From NCBI RefSeq assembly GCF_026000115.1, contig NZ_AP026867.1, forward strand, positions 1,829,501 through 1,893,500: a stretch of DNA of 64,000 bases, given 5' to 3'. The notes below the pieces were generated by a model, which worked only from the letters and a program-made list of their open reading frames with translations, did not search any database and had not been told where the DNA came from. Within the stretch, counting starts at the first letter, position 1. Every line of letters begins with the position of its first letter. This document shows, piece after piece, positions 36,105 to 45,619 of the stretch. The position numbers were made by a program, and so were the translations under genes. Source of the stretch: Aureispira anguillae. Its GTDB lineage: Bacteria > Bacteroidota > Bacteroidia > Chitinophagales > Saprospiraceae.

Positions 36105-38660
36105 CTATTGTTTTATAAAAGGACTACTGACCTGCCCTTTTTGAGTTTCTAGTTGCAGAAGATAAGCTCCAGCGGGCAAATCTGTAATATTTAATTGCTT
36201 GCTTGGAGAATAGCTTTTTATCCTTTTTCCTGAATAATCTAAAACGTGGATTGCCTCAATAATTAAATTGGGGGCATCTATGGTCAATTCGTCAGCGCTA
36301 GGGTTCGGAAACGTATGAATTTGAGCGGCAGCCTTAGGAAGTAAATTTACACCAACATTTGTAATCACAACCTCCGTAATATCTCCATAAGGAACAGCGC
36401 CAGTATAACTATCAAACGTATGCCTTTTAGCCATTGTACTTGTTGCGGTATTATAAGTAAAAACAATCCCATCCGTGCTATTTCCTGCATTGCCACCAGA
36501 AGTAGTCATACCGAATAAAGTACCATTTCGATTTTCAATTAAGCTGCCTTCAGGGTTACTACCATAATTTCCACCCCAATTAGTTCCTGATTGAAATGAA
36601 ATCTTAACTAAATAAGTATCAGAGGTAATGTCATATTCAAAAAGAACGCCCTGTAAGCTAAATCCCCCTTCCTGAGCCATGCCATACAATCTACCATTGC
36701 TAGCTTGGATAAGATGCCCATGTGGGAATTTTCCATCATATTGCCCATAGTTGATTATTTTTCGATAAGTATTGGTACTTAAGTCGTACTCAAAGAGCAC
36801 CCCGACATTGTTGCTGCCGCCATATTTAGTCATGCCATATAATTTGCCATTATCGGCTTCCAGTAGACTTCCTTGGGGCGAAGCACCATTATTGCCATCA
36901 AAATCCAGTTTTTTTACAAGTGTATTCGTTGCTATATCATATTCAAAAATGATTCCCTTGTCATTGTTTCCACCCCGAGAAGTCATACCATATAGTTTAC
37001 CATTACTAGCAGCCATCAAATTTCCTTTAGGAACTGCTCCTAAATTACTATTTGCTAGATTAAAATCTATTTTTTTGAGAAAGGTATTATTACTAGGATT
37101 ATATTCAAAAAGAACCCCTACATTATTTGTTCCTCCAGCCGAGGTCATGCCATATAACTTGCCATTATTGGCTTCTAACAAACTCCCCAAAGGAACAGCG
37201 CCATTATTCCCATCCAAATCAACTTGTTTGATATAGGTATTGGAAGATAAATCAAATTTAAATAGCACTCCCTTGTTTTGACTGCCTCCAGCAGAAGTCA
37301 TTCCATAGAGGTTGCCATCGCTTGCTTGAGTTAGGCTTCCATGAGGCGCCATCCCCGAAGTAGCCGCTCCAAAATCAAACTCTTTGGCATAGGTATCGGC
37401 AATCGGATCGTAACTAAATAATATCCCTTTTCCATGTGCGCCAGCTTCTAAGGTCATGGCATAAATTTTACCATTACTAGCCATTGTCATGGGGCCGATG
37501 GCATGGGTAGAATTAATGTTGGTTATTAAATCCCGTTTTTTGGTATAAGTATTGGTTGTGAAATCATATTCAAAAATAACTCCCTGATCGTGAGTGCCCC
37601 CCAATGGTGTCTCTCCATAGAGTTTTCCATTGGAAGCCTCCACTAATCTTCCAGCGGGAAAAGCTCCTTTGTTTGTTCCATCAAAATCTATTTTTTTGGT
37701 ATAAACACCAAAAGGCAGCGAATATTCAAAGAGAACACCTTTGTTATGTATTCCGCCCTTGAAGGTTACGCCGTACAAATTGCCATTACTGGCCAACACT
37801 AAACTACCTTTGGGGCTGTGCCCTGGAGCTAGTGAGCCAGCTGAAAAAGCGACCTTGTGTGTATAAGTACTTGTTGTTAAATCATATTCAAAAAGAGTTC
37901 CACGACTATAAGCTCCTCCATTATAGGTTAGTCCAAATAATTTTCCATTGCCAGCATCAACTAAATCACCATATGGATGGGTTCCAGCAGCTAGATGCTC
38001 TACAATTGTACAAACGTCTGATGAGAGGTTACATTTAAAAATCGTGCCTGCACTATAAGTACCTCCAGTAGAAGTCATTCCATACAACAATCCATTACTA
38101 GCTTCAATAAAAGACCCCTTAGGGTAAGATCCTTGAACGCCTATAAAATCTTTTAACTTCGTAAAAACACCTGTTGTTAGGTTGTACTTAAACGCAACTC
38201 CTTGATTGTGTATTCCCCCAGAATAGGTCATTCCATACAACAGCCCATTACTAGCCTGAACAAGTCCTCCTTCTGGATGGGCTCCCATGTGATAGCCATT
38301 AAAATCTAATATTTTAGTGACAATTTTGGTGTTGGGGTCGTATTCAAAAATAATACCTTTTTCGTGTATTCCGCCCCCTTGAGTCATACCATATAACTTT
38401 CCATTACTGGCTTCACATAATAAGCCTTTTCTTAGGGCACCTTCGGCATCCGCCTCAAAAGTATGAACGACCGATTGAGTATAGGCATAAATGTTTTGCC
38501 CAAAAGGGGTGGTGTGTTCTTCCATTTTGAAAATAACTCCAGCATCCGTACTGCCATGAGAGGTCATGCCCCAATATTCGTAAGTTTTTTGCGCTTTTGT
38601 GGTTGTAGAAAATAAAATAGTACTATAAATAACGAATGATAGTATGGAATAGAGTCTCAT
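36105..38660 (-). CDS. Secreted GloVer-repeat protein with T9SS sorting domain
   Basis: 851 residues. A signal peptide is followed by about a dozen tandem repeats of roughly 50 residues across 30-760, each with ASNGKLYGMTS.GG..N.GV.FEYD, the choice-of-anchor tandem repeat known as GloVer. The last 75 residues (HTFPNPSADELTIDAPN ... LPAGAYLLQLETQKG) form a type IX secretion C-terminal domain. A beta-propeller-like surface protein is likely; function unknown. Repeat DNA is diverged, so recent unit duplication is not evident by eye. Confidence 0.9.
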   Translation of the reverse strand: MRLYSILSFVIYSTILFSTTTKAQKTYEYWGMTSHGSTDAGVIFKMEEHTTPFGQNIYAYTQSVVHTFEADAEGALRKGLLCEASNGKLYGMTQGGGIHEKGIIFEYDPNTKIVTKILDFNGYHMGAHPEGGLVQASNGLLYGMTYSGGIHNQGVAFKYNLTTGVFTKLKDFIGVQGSYPKGSFIEASNGLLYGMTSTGGTYSAGTIFKCNLSSDVCTIVEHLAAGTHPYGDLVDAGNGKLFGLTYNGGAYSRGTLFEYDLTTSTYTHKVAFSAGSLAPGHSPKGSLVLASNGNLYGVTFKGGIHNKGVLFEYSLPFGVYTKKIDFDGTNKGAFPAGRLVEASNGKLYGETPLGGTHDQGVIFEYDFTTNTYTKKRDLITNINSTHAIGPMTMASNGKIYAMTLEAGAHGKGILFSYDPIADTYAKEFDFGAATSGMAPHGSLTQASDGNLYGMTSAGGSQNKGVLFKFDLSSNTYIKQVDLDGNNGAVPLGSLLEANNGKLYGMTSAGGTNNVGVLFEYNPSNNTFLKKIDFNLANSNLGAVPKGNLMAASNGKLYGMTSRGGNNDKGIIFEYDIATNTLVKKLDFDGNNGASPQGSLLEADNGKLYGMTKYGGSNNVGVLFEYDLSTNTYRKIINYGQYDGKFPHGHLIQASNGRLYGMAQEGGFSLQGVLFEYDITSDTYLVKISFQSGTNWGGNYGSNPEGSLIENRNGTLFGMTTSGGNAGNSTDGIVFTYNTATSTMAKRHTFDSYTGAVPYGDITEVVITNVGVNLLPKAAAQIHTFPNPSADELTIDAPNLIIEAIHVLDYSGKRIKSYSPSKQLNITDLPAGAYLLQLETQKGQVSSPFIKQ

Positions 38661-38853
38661 AAGTGTTTTTTTATTAATTGTGAATTGATAAATTTAAGGC
38701 AATTAATAAAAATGAACAAGCCTACTTTACGAAAGAAGCATTCTTTCTGATGAATAAGGTAAATGAGGAAATAAAGGTAGATAGTGTGTGGTAAATTTAT
38801 GAAAAGACCGTTTTAAGAATTGCTAATACATAAGCATTATTTCATCTAGTGCT

Positions 38854-39432
38854 CTAATTTTTTAAACATTCATTGATCGATTGCGTCAATATTTTTTCAA
38901 TTTTCTTGCTTGCCTTTTCTGGATCTGTTGCTCCACCAGCTGTGATTTTATGAATTTTTCCCGATTTATCAACGACAATTGTAGTAGGAAAACCCCATCC
39001 GTTTTTAAAGACATTAAATATTGTTTCCTCTGAGTTAGGAATAATTTCAAAGTTTAGCTCATAATTGGGGAGAAAGTCTTCTTCAAGCACCTGTTTGCTA
39101 TCTGTTGTGAACGAGATAAATAGCACATCCTTTCTTTTTTTGTAGTTTTCGACAACTTTGTTAAGCCCATCTAATTCAGCAATACATGGAGCACAAGCCA
39201 TAAACCAAAGATTGATGACCACGACTTTATTTTTGATTGATTGAGGAGTTATTTTTTTTCCCTCATAGGTTACTTCCTCAAAAAGTGGTATTTTTTCTCC
39301 TATCATGCATTCTTGGCTCTCAAAATAGCCCAAACTTCGGCACTCTTCCATTGATTTTTTATAATCATTTTGTCCAAAAGTTACGAATACCAATAATAAA
39401 TTTAGGGTTATAATAAAGGTCGCCTTTTTCAT
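38854..39432 (-). CDS. Exported TlpA-like thioredoxin-fold protein
   Basis: 192 residues with a signal peptide (MKKATFIITLNLLLVFVTFG). The domain covers about 45-190 with the CxxC pair C80/C83 (NLWFMACAPCIAEL), then the cis-proline region GFPTTIVVDKSGKIHKITAGG. The active site CAPC differs from the WCGPC of the neighbour at 34568, and position 79 is Ala rather than Trp. A periplasmic thiol oxidoreductase is likely. A well-formed promoter lies upstream at 39491-39521. Confidence 0.88.
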   Translation of the reverse strand: MKKATFIITLNLLLVFVTFGQNDYKKSMEECRSLGYFESQECMIGEKIPLFEEVTYEGKKITPQSIKNKVVVINLWFMACAPCIAELDGLNKVVENYKKRKDVLFISFTTDSKQVLEEDFLPNYELNFEIIPNSEETIFNVFKNGWGFPTTIVVDKSGKIHKITAGGATDPEKASKKIEKILTQSINECLKN

Positions 39433-39490
39433 ATTGTTGTTGTTTGTTTTGTATAATAGCTTGTTTGTGTGGTGGTATATGAATGGCGTG

Positions 39491-39521
39491 CAAAACTAAA
39501 TTAGATTTTTTTAGAACCAAA
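39491..39521 (-). promoter_or_regulatory. Bacteroidota-type promoter of the thioredoxin-like gene
   Basis: On the minus strand, TTTG (39518-39521) is followed after 19 bases by TAGTTTTG (39491-39498), matching the TTTG / TAnnTTTG consensus with correct spacing. The start codon is at 39432, giving an untranslated leader of about 50 bases. Confidence 0.75.
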
Positions 39522-39670
39522 TTGGTACTTTTATAGTGTTTTATAAAAACCTTAAGATTTTGAAGGGGGCTTGCAACAATTGAGTAAATGATGTTAGGCA
39601 GATGTTAACTTAGCTTCCATTATTTTATCTATTGCTTAAAATGACACTCCGTTGTTTTTATAGAGTGCTG

Positions 39671-40930
39671 TTAAAAGCTGTTTCTATTTTTTCTTAATGG
39701 AGAAATCCTAAATTGAACTTGTAATTGTAAGGCATGTTGTTGCAAAATGGCAAAGTTAGCTAGGGTAGGCAATAAACCGTAGTGGTATTTTAATTCTGCT
39801 CGAATTCCACAAGCCGAGAACGGAATATCCACACCTACAAAAAGCCCTAATCCAACTTCTCCTGCATATCGTTTATAATTTTTAGGCGCAACAAGAATAG
39901 CCGTTCCAAAGTCAGTAGGATGGGTAGAAATAAAGGCATCATTTTGGTTCATCAAAATTCCTCTGGTTAGTTCTGTTCCCCAATAAGGCTTAATTTTTCC
40001 AAAAGGATAATGGTAACCTAACGATAAACCCAAATTCAGATAATGTTGTTCAAAGCGAGTCTCAGAGATTTCAGAATAAGCCCCTTTGAGACTGTAAGAA
40101 CTGCTAATGCCTAAAAAAAATGTATTTCTGATGAATGGAGGATAATAATAGAGAGATAAACCAAAAGGAGTTCCAACTAAAGGTTGAGGATCTTCCATGC
40201 TTTTCCACCAACCTGAGCGACGATAAGTGACCATTTCGGTAGAGACATAACTAATACCTGCTCCAAAGACAATTTGCAAATTCCCTTTGTCCTTCCATGC
40301 AGCAGACTCGTGTAGAATTTTTTCGCCAAGACAACGACTTGATTTTGTGAAAAAGTTAGCAATAGCCCCAATCGTAAAACCTAAGTTATCTAGTTTATTT
40401 TGGGTTGCATCTTTACAGTCTTTAAAACAAATTTTTAGAAGGCCAATGTATTTCTTATTTACATAAACAAAATTAGAACCATTTACCTCCTTATTTTTTA
40501 CTTCTCGAATTAACTCCTTAAGCTTTATCTCTGGCGTTTGGATAAATAATCTTCGATTGCTGTCAATTGGTTTGTAAAAAAATAAAGTGCGCTTAGGCGT
40601 TTCTACCAATACCTCTGCAAAGACATTCTGAATGGTATCCGTTATGGTGGTAGAATCAAGCCTTGGTAGCGTAATTTGTTTAAAAATTCGATTTAAGTTT
40701 TCAAATTTGAATTCTTTAATCTCTGAGGGATAATAAACCGTTTTTTTTGTTTGGTCACTGCTTAAAAAGGTAATTTGTTGGCATAGGCTTTTGTTTAGAC
40801 TATACTTTATATAGCCTTTTATTTTTTCTCCTTGTTTTTTTATAATGTATCCTTTCTCATATTTTGATTGACAAATTATAGAAAGAGGGATGAATAACAG
40901 CAGTAAAAGGGTTAATGTTTTAGAGTACAT
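39671..40930 (-). CDS. Probable outer-membrane protein, function unknown
   Basis: 419 residues with a signal peptide (MYSKTLTLLLLLFIPLSIICQ). The N-terminal half (about 22-180) is a soluble domain starting SKYEKGYIIKKQGEKIKGYIKY, a pattern I have seen at the start of other Bacteroidota proteins of unknown role. The C-terminal half (about 215-415) shows barrel-like strands (NLGLSLGYHYPFGKIKPYWGTEL, GEVGLGLFVGVDIPF). Monocistronic. Confidence 0.72.
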   Translation of the reverse strand: MYSKTLTLLLLLFIPLSIICQSKYEKGYIIKKQGEKIKGYIKYSLNKSLCQQITFLSSDQTKKTVYYPSEIKEFKFENLNRIFKQITLPRLDSTTITDTIQNVFAEVLVETPKRTLFFYKPIDSNRRLFIQTPEIKLKELIREVKNKEVNGSNFVYVNKKYIGLLKICFKDCKDATQNKLDNLGFTIGAIANFFTKSSRCLGEKILHESAAWKDKGNLQIVFGAGISYVSTEMVTYRRSGWWKSMEDPQPLVGTPFGLSLYYYPPFIRNTFFLGISSSYSLKGAYSEISETRFEQHYLNLGLSLGYHYPFGKIKPYWGTELTRGILMNQNDAFISTHPTDFGTAILVAPKNYKRYAGEVGLGLFVGVDIPFSACGIRAELKYHYGLLPTLANFAILQQHALQLQVQFRISPLRKNRNSF

Positions 40931-41212
40931 TTTTTGATTAAGGTGTTTAGTGTTTTTTTATTTTAAGTGAATTTAAGAATGGATAGGAAATTAAAAAAAT
41001 AAATATTGATAATCTATCAATTTTCATTTGTTATATTTTATACTTTTTTATCAAACAGATTAAAGAAAGTTTATTTTTTGACCACTAATTCAGATTTTCT
41101 TTATTAAAAGAATGCCAAGTTTGATATTCATTTTTTTGAGCGAATGAAAATGGTAGATAATGCTTATATTGAGTTGTTTAATAGTTTTTTAGAACAGAAT
41201 AAAAGCAATATT

Positions 41213-41425
41213 ATGCCTTACATTTCATTTGAGTCAGGACAACTTGACAAAAAAACGAAGCAAGCGCTAATTCAGAAACTAACAGAAGTATCTGTTGAAA
41301 TCACGGGAATTCCGAAAGAATTATTTCTTGTTTCCATCAAAGAAATACCAGATGATGACATTGCAGTGGGAGGGAAGACCGTAACAACAATGAAAAAAGA
41401 ATTGAATGAACAAAAAAATACATAA
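41213..41425 (+). CDS. 4-oxalocrotonate tautomerase-family enzyme
   Basis: 70 residues from the ATG at 41213. A longer frame from 41144 exists, but this family uses an N-terminal proline, exposed by Met removal, as catalytic base. Only the 41213 start gives MPYISFESGQL, with Pro at position 2. The rest (KKTKQALIQKLTEVSVEITGIPKELFLVSIKEIPDDDIAVGGKTV) fits the small tautomerase superfamily in length and pattern. Natural substrate unknown. It stands alone between two unrelated genes. Confidence 0.82.
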   Translation: MPYISFESGQLDKKTKQALIQKLTEVSVEITGIPKELFLVSIKEIPDDDIAVGGKTVTTMKKELNEQKNT

Positions 41426-41546
41426 TTCGAAGTGTTGCTAATAGGAAGGGTACAAATAAGTTGTTCCATCACTTATACTTAAAATAGAAGTAGTTTTTGT
41501 AAAAAAAAAAGTTTATTTTTGAATCTTATTTTTTTACTTAAAAACA

Positions 41547-42512
41547 ATGATTATGTATCCTGTTCTTCCAAAAAGAAGTTGCTTCTACTTCTTACTAATT
41601 TTTCTATTTGTCCAAACAGCTTGTGAAAAAACGTCTAGTTCGAGTATCGTAATATCTTCATTTGCAGTGACCCAATCTTCGAATCAATTGGAGTTTACCT
41701 TTGCTTCATCTGGAGGTGTGGTACAATATTATGAACTATCTTACATGCCTACAGCAAATAATACAACAGGTGAGTCAGGATATAAATTTATTACCAATAA
41801 TGCCAATTCCATCACAAAGGAAATAAAGGAATTAAATATAACTACAGGAAACTTATACTCTTTTTATATCCGAGTTGTCGGAGATGACAATGCCAGTTCA
41901 GAATGGTATGGTCCTAAGACCATTAATGTTGATGCTTTTTGTGAAAGCCCCTACAGTCTGTCTTTTTCAAATGGGTTGTCTTGGCAGACAAGTACCAATA
42001 CAACAACTGCATCCTACCATGAAATTAGTTATGGATTAAGTGGTTTTCAGGTTGATTCAGGTACTATTATTACCGTTAATAACACTTGGCACAATAGCAG
42101 TATGGTACTGCAACAGGGAAATGTCTATGATTTTTACATGCGTAGTTATTGCAACCAAACATTGGGCTGGAGCGAATGGGAAGGACCCTTGACGCATTAT
42201 GCTTCAAATAATATGAATACTTGTATACCTCCTTCTGGTTTAAAATTTTATGTTGTTAGAAACAGCTTATCACAAGCCGTTGGAGCAGAATGTCATTGGG
42301 ACGATTTAGGAGGAAACAGCAACTATGAAGTTAATATGGTTAGAAATGGTTTTGCTCCTAACTATGGTAATATTGAAACGGCCTCCTCACAGCAAACAAC
42401 TTATATGCCTATGGTTCAAAATACAGAATATGATTTTTATGTTCGAAGTGTTTGTCACGACGGAAGTAAAACTGCTTGGGCAGGACCTTTGGATGTAAAT
42501 ATTGGACAGTAA
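41547..42512 (+). CDS. Lipoprotein with fibronectin type III-like repeats
   Basis: 321 residues. Signal with lipobox VQTAC (about Cys26). The mature part carries three Fn3-like beta-sandwich repeats, each ending in a Y.FY.RS.C..... W.GP motif (LYSFYIRVVGDDNASSEWYGP, VYDFYMRSYCNQTLGWSEWEGP, EYDFYVRSVCHDGSKTAWAGP). This is an adhesion or scaffold-type surface protein. No enzymatic domain. It ends at a bidirectional hairpin. Confidence 0.78.
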   Translation: MIMYPVLPKRSCFYFLLIFLFVQTACEKTSSSSIVISSFAVTQSSNQLEFTFASSGGVVQYYELSYMPTANNTTGESGYKFITNNANSITKEIKELNITTGNLYSFYIRVVGDDNASSEWYGPKTINVDAFCESPYSLSFSNGLSWQTSTNTTTASYHEISYGLSGFQVDSGTIITVNNTWHNSSMVLQQGNVYDFYMRSYCNQTLGWSEWEGPLTHYASNNMNTCIPPSGLKFYVVRNSLSQAVGAECHWDDLGGNSNYEVNMVRNGFAPNYGNIETASSQQTTYMPMVQNTEYDFYVRSVCHDGSKTAWAGPLDVNIGQ

Positions 42513-42523
42513 CATTTTGTAAG

Positions 42524-42548
42524 CCATAGGCAATTAAATAGCCTATGG
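42524..42548. terminator. Bidirectional hairpin terminator
   Basis: An 8-bp perfect stem CCATAGGC / GCCTATGG with a 9-base loop between convergent stop codons at 42512 and 42564. Confidence 0.6.
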
Positions 42549-42563
42549 TTTACTATTTTGGTG

Positions 42564-43190
42564 TTATAACATTAACTGATCACTATCCAACAGCGTAATG
42601 CCAGCCGTTTGCAAAAGCTCAAGGCTGTTGGCTCCATCCTTTGGACTATCTAAATTAGCAGCTCGACAAGCGTCTTTGATAAGATGCGTTCGAAAACCAA
42701 ATTTTTGAGCATCTAAGGCACTTTCTTTGATTCCAAATTCAGTCATAAAACCTAACAAAAAAACATCCTCTACTTTTGACGCTTTTAGATAAGTCAATAA
42801 TTCCGATTTTTCATTAATCTTAGGCGGAAAAAAACAACTATAACTGAAATTATCTTTATCTGCCCTTTTAGACACGATCTTATCAATTGGAGCTAATTCT
42901 AAAGCATCAATAAATGAAGCTCCAAAGCTGTCCTGCACACAATGAATAGACCACAAACGCTCTGAATGCCCGTCTATATCAACGAGCTGATTGGGATAAC
43001 GAAAAAAATGGTTAGCAGCAAAAATTTTATGATCAGCAGGTTGCCAATATCGACTGGCAATAACAAGGTCAAAAAAGCCAGTATGCATGAGTTGGTTGGC
43101 AATAGCAATAACCTCATTTGCTTCTTTCAGGGCTAAGGCTCCAAAATTGCCAAAATCATTTTGTAAATCAACTAGAATCAATGCTTTCAT
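42564..43190 (-). CDS. Isochorismatase/nicotinamidase-fold protein lacking the catalytic cysteine
   Basis: 208 residues from the ATG at 43190, which gives the family start MKALILVDLQNDF; a longer frame to 43259 would overlap the cyclase gene. The fold is clear (D8, the lysine near 108 in SKRADKDNFSYSCF, and GFMTEFGIKESALDA). However, the position of the nucleophilic cysteine, usually T(D/E)YCV, is Gly153. The metal-site Asp and first His (usual DWHP) are Tyr48 and Gln50. Catalysis of the normal kind looks impossible, so it is a pseudoenzyme or has a different role. It follows a cyclase gene by 10 bp. Confidence 0.85.
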   Translation of the reverse strand: MKALILVDLQNDFGNFGALALKEANEVIAIANQLMHTGFFDLVIASRYWQPADHKIFAANHFFRYPNQLVDIDGHSERLWSIHCVQDSFGASFIDALELAPIDKIVSKRADKDNFSYSCFFPPKINEKSELLTYLKASKVEDVFLLGFMTEFGIKESALDAQKFGFRTHLIKDACRAANLDSPKDGANSLELLQTAGITLLDSDQLML

Positions 43191-43200
43191 AAGGATAGGT

Positions 43201-43950
43201 TTAATCGATAGCGTACAACGTCGGCTTGCTAGGAGTTGCGTCATTCTCAAAAGCAGCAACTTGAAGATTTAAAAAATAGATGGCATCTTTTATGGTATCA
43301 GGAACATAGATCAATTCTGTAATGGTTGCATCTAAACGGGGATTGCTAGGATAATTCCAAAAAGCATGATGAGCGGCTAAAACACCATCATCTACTTCCT
43401 TATCTACAGAAGGCGTGTCAATAAGAAAATGGCGAACTCCTTGTTCGTAAAGCCAATTCATAGCCTGAGGCTCTACAAATGGTGGATTCGTATTCGTGTA
43501 TTGTTGTTGTTGTTTAGATGCGGAATTGGGTAAGGTTCGAACAATAAATGCCTGAGGGGAAGGAGATTTTTCAAAAACAGCTTGAATTTGTTCTAATGTA
43601 ATCACCAAATCTTCTCCTAGTGAAAAGGGAGTAATACTAACAAGTTGAGCCAAAAAGAAAAACTGATCTAATAGCTTATTAATAGAATAAAATTCTTTAG
43701 CAATATGCCCAACACATTCTGTATGAGTACCATTTCCATGTGGGTTAAATACTATGTTGTTAAAATTGACAGAGCCACCTTGTTGAACAGAACCCACAAA
43801 ATGCTCTGTTATAACAGGGCTAATTTCAGAAGGAGGGCAATACCATGCACTTGCCGCATCTATTCTACTTTGGATTGGTAGAGTAAGATCAAGTGGTTTT
43901 AATAAGTTTATATTGTAATTAGAATTCTTGTAATAAATTGTCGCTTTCAT
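43201..43950 (-). CDS. Cyclase-family protein (kynurenine formamidase-like)
   Basis: 249 residues. The motif FNPHGNGTHTECVGHI (about 68-83) is a variant of the HxGTHxDxPxH metal-binding motif of cyclase-type amidohydrolases, with Glu where Asp is usual and no Pro. Later PFVEPQAMNWLYEQGVRHFLIDTPSVD is typical of the family. Members hydrolyse N-formylkynurenine, isatin or related amides; the activity here is not predicted further. It begins 1 bp after the acyltransferase stop, so it is translationally coupled. Confidence 0.8.
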   Translation of the reverse strand: MKATIYYKNSNYNINLLKPLDLTLPIQSRIDAASAWYCPPSEISPVITEHFVGSVQQGGSVNFNNIVFNPHGNGTHTECVGHIAKEFYSINKLLDQFFFLAQLVSITPFSLGEDLVITLEQIQAVFEKSPSPQAFIVRTLPNSASKQQQQYTNTNPPFVEPQAMNWLYEQGVRHFLIDTPSVDKEVDDGVLAAHHAFWNYPSNPRLDATITELIYVPDTIKDAIYFLNLQVAAFENDATPSKPTLYAID

Positions 43951-43951
43951 C

Positions 43952-45154
43952 TTATTTAAAAGGTTTTCCTAACTCATCTAATTTTTTCCATTTTTTATTG
44001 CCATAAAAGGTCAAAATAAACCAACCAATAATTGGAATAAAATAAGCAATCGTAATTGGGTTGCGCCAAATTAGTCGCAAAAAGGTTCCCCATCCTGTGC
44101 CAATTTCTATAGGTTCTTGGGTCTCATATTTGCGTTCTTTGAGCCATTGGCGCTCAAACTCATGAAACAATAAAGGCCAGAATAAAGGTAAATTATAAGG
44201 AAAATACTGCCGTTTTTGCCACATGACTTTAATTAACTCTTTAACTTGAAAAGGAGCTTGACCATATTTTTCAACCGCAGCATCCAAATCCTTTTGCATA
44301 ATTGCTTTTACACGATCTCTGATGTCGCTTATTTCAGCTTCGGTGAGCTCTTCATAGGGTTTGTCAATCCATTTATAAGGGCTAATTCGGGTTCCTCGCA
44401 CAAAATGCATTTTAACAGGAAAAGCTAGATAAAAAGCCCAAGGGAAAACAAGCGCTACCGTTAGTACCCCTAATGCCATAAAAGGTACTCCTATTTTATT
44501 AAATTGACGATTAACAAAATCAAAGCTATATACATAGGGAACAACGTATTCTGCATTAACAGTAGAGTACGGTAAAATATCTGTTTTATATTTTAAGCTC
44601 ATTCGAATAAAGGACGTAGCAAAACGCTGCAATTGATATTTTCTATTAAAGCCCTTCCCAATACCAGGAACACCTTCTGGGTAAATCAATAAATGCCCCT
44701 TAGGGTACTGCATCATTGTTTCAAAATTAAGAAAAGTAGCATCAACCCCTCCAGAGACTTTCCAAGAGCCTTTCATGTAGAAGGGGTGCATGGCAGGAAT
44801 TCCCGAAAGCCCAGGAGCAATGATTGCTCTAAAAATTTTATTTTCATCATAATTGAAACGTTTGAGCATGCCACAGCCAAATACCATAGCATCCCAAGGA
44901 AAGGCCATTCCAGAATGGTTGCTTGCCAAAATGATTGGATGGGCAGGGTTATTGCGCTCAGGCATTTCATCAAAGCCAATATAAACAGGGCGGAAGTAGG
45001 TTTCTTCCACAATCTTAAACAAGGCATTGTTGATCTGACGGACATAGTTTGCATCAAAATGGTCGTAGATAAATTTGTTGGCATCAATTTCTTCCTGTGT
45101 ATAAACACGTTTCTTTTTTGTTGTAATGGTATTGGATGCAGTATTTTTGGTCAT
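43952..45154 (-). CDS. Membrane-associated glycerophospholipid-type acyltransferase
   Basis: About 400 residues from the ATG at 45154 (an upstream ATG at 45175 adds seven residues). The acyltransferase active-site box is ILASNHSGMAFPWDAM (about 75-90), an NH...D motif with a longer gap than the usual HX4D. PKGHLLIYPEGVPGIGKG is the conserved second block. Hydrophobic segments lie near 210-230 and 375-395. A role in acyl transfer to a lipid is likely; substrate not known. First gene of a three-gene operon with the cyclase-family protein and the cysteine-less isochorismatase-fold protein. Confidence 0.82.
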   Translation of the reverse strand: MTKNTASNTITTKKKRVYTQEEIDANKFIYDHFDANYVRQINNALFKIVEETYFRPVYIGFDEMPERNNPAHPIILASNHSGMAFPWDAMVFGCGMLKRFNYDENKIFRAIIAPGLSGIPAMHPFYMKGSWKVSGGVDATFLNFETMMQYPKGHLLIYPEGVPGIGKGFNRKYQLQRFATSFIRMSLKYKTDILPYSTVNAEYVVPYVYSFDFVNRQFNKIGVPFMALGVLTVALVFPWAFYLAFPVKMHFVRGTRISPYKWIDKPYEELTEAEISDIRDRVKAIMQKDLDAAVEKYGQAPFQVKELIKVMWQKRQYFPYNLPLFWPLLFHEFERQWLKERKYETQEPIEIGTGWGTFLRLIWRNPITIAYFIPIIGWFILTFYGNKKWKKLDELGKPFK

Positions 45155-45387
45155 GTATAACTTTTTATAGCGCAATATTAAAATGACGAAGACTAGAATC
45201 TTTAATATATCAATCTTTAGATAAAATGTGTGGGTCTAAGGCTATATTTTTTTGGATAAAAACAACTACACGACTAAAAAGACATAAGCTCAAATATTTT
45301 TTAAAAAAAATATAACTTTTTTTAGTTCTTATAATGAATGAGTTAGCCTAAAAGTGTGTTTTTTTTTCTTAAAAAGAAGAATTAAAA

Positions 45388-45419
45388 TTTGCAAAAACGA
45401 AACCACTGCCGTATATTTG
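45388..45419 (+). promoter_or_regulatory. Promoter of tRNA-Leu(UAA)
   Basis: TTTG at 45388-45391 and TATATTTG at 45412-45419, 20 bases apart, match the Bacteroidota TTTG / TAnnTTTG pair. The mature tRNA starts at 45457, about 30 bases after the expected transcription start. Confidence 0.8.
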
Positions 45420-45456
45420 CACTGCACTAACAAAAAACAATGTGCCAATTCAGGTA

Positions 45457-45541
45457 GCCCGGATGGTGGAATTGGTAGACACGCAGGACTTAAAATCCTG
45501 TTCCCGTTGAGGGAGTGCGGGTTCGATTCCCGCTCCGGGTA
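45457..45541 (+). tRNA. tRNA-Leu (anticodon UAA)
   Basis: An 85-base class II tRNA. The acceptor stem GCCCGGA pairs with TCCGGGT (one G-T wobble), discriminator A at 45541, no encoded CCA. The anticodon stem CAGGA/TCCTG encloses loop CTTAAAA, giving anticodon TAA. The long variable arm GTTCCCGTTGAGGGAGTGC and T-arm GCGGGTTCGATTCCCGC complete it. Its 3' half is the likely integration site of the element that begins with the recombinase gene 217 bp downstream. Confidence 0.96.
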
Positions 45542-45566
45542 CAGTTGAGATGTGCAAACGTCTCCT

Positions 45567-45619
45567 AGAGAAACAAAAAAGCTAGTAACCATCGAGGTTC
45601 TAGCTTTTTTTGTTTCTCT
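45567..45619 (+). terminator. Terminator after tRNA-Leu
   Basis: A long stem: AGAGAAACAAAAAAGCTAG (45567-45585) pairs with 45600-45619 with one bulged T, followed by a run of eight Ts. It lies 26 bp after the tRNA. Confidence 0.88.

Noticed and set aside
44693-45160. 155-codon plus-strand frame within the acyltransferase gene
   Set aside because: Antisense to a well-supported gene, with no family signal of its own.
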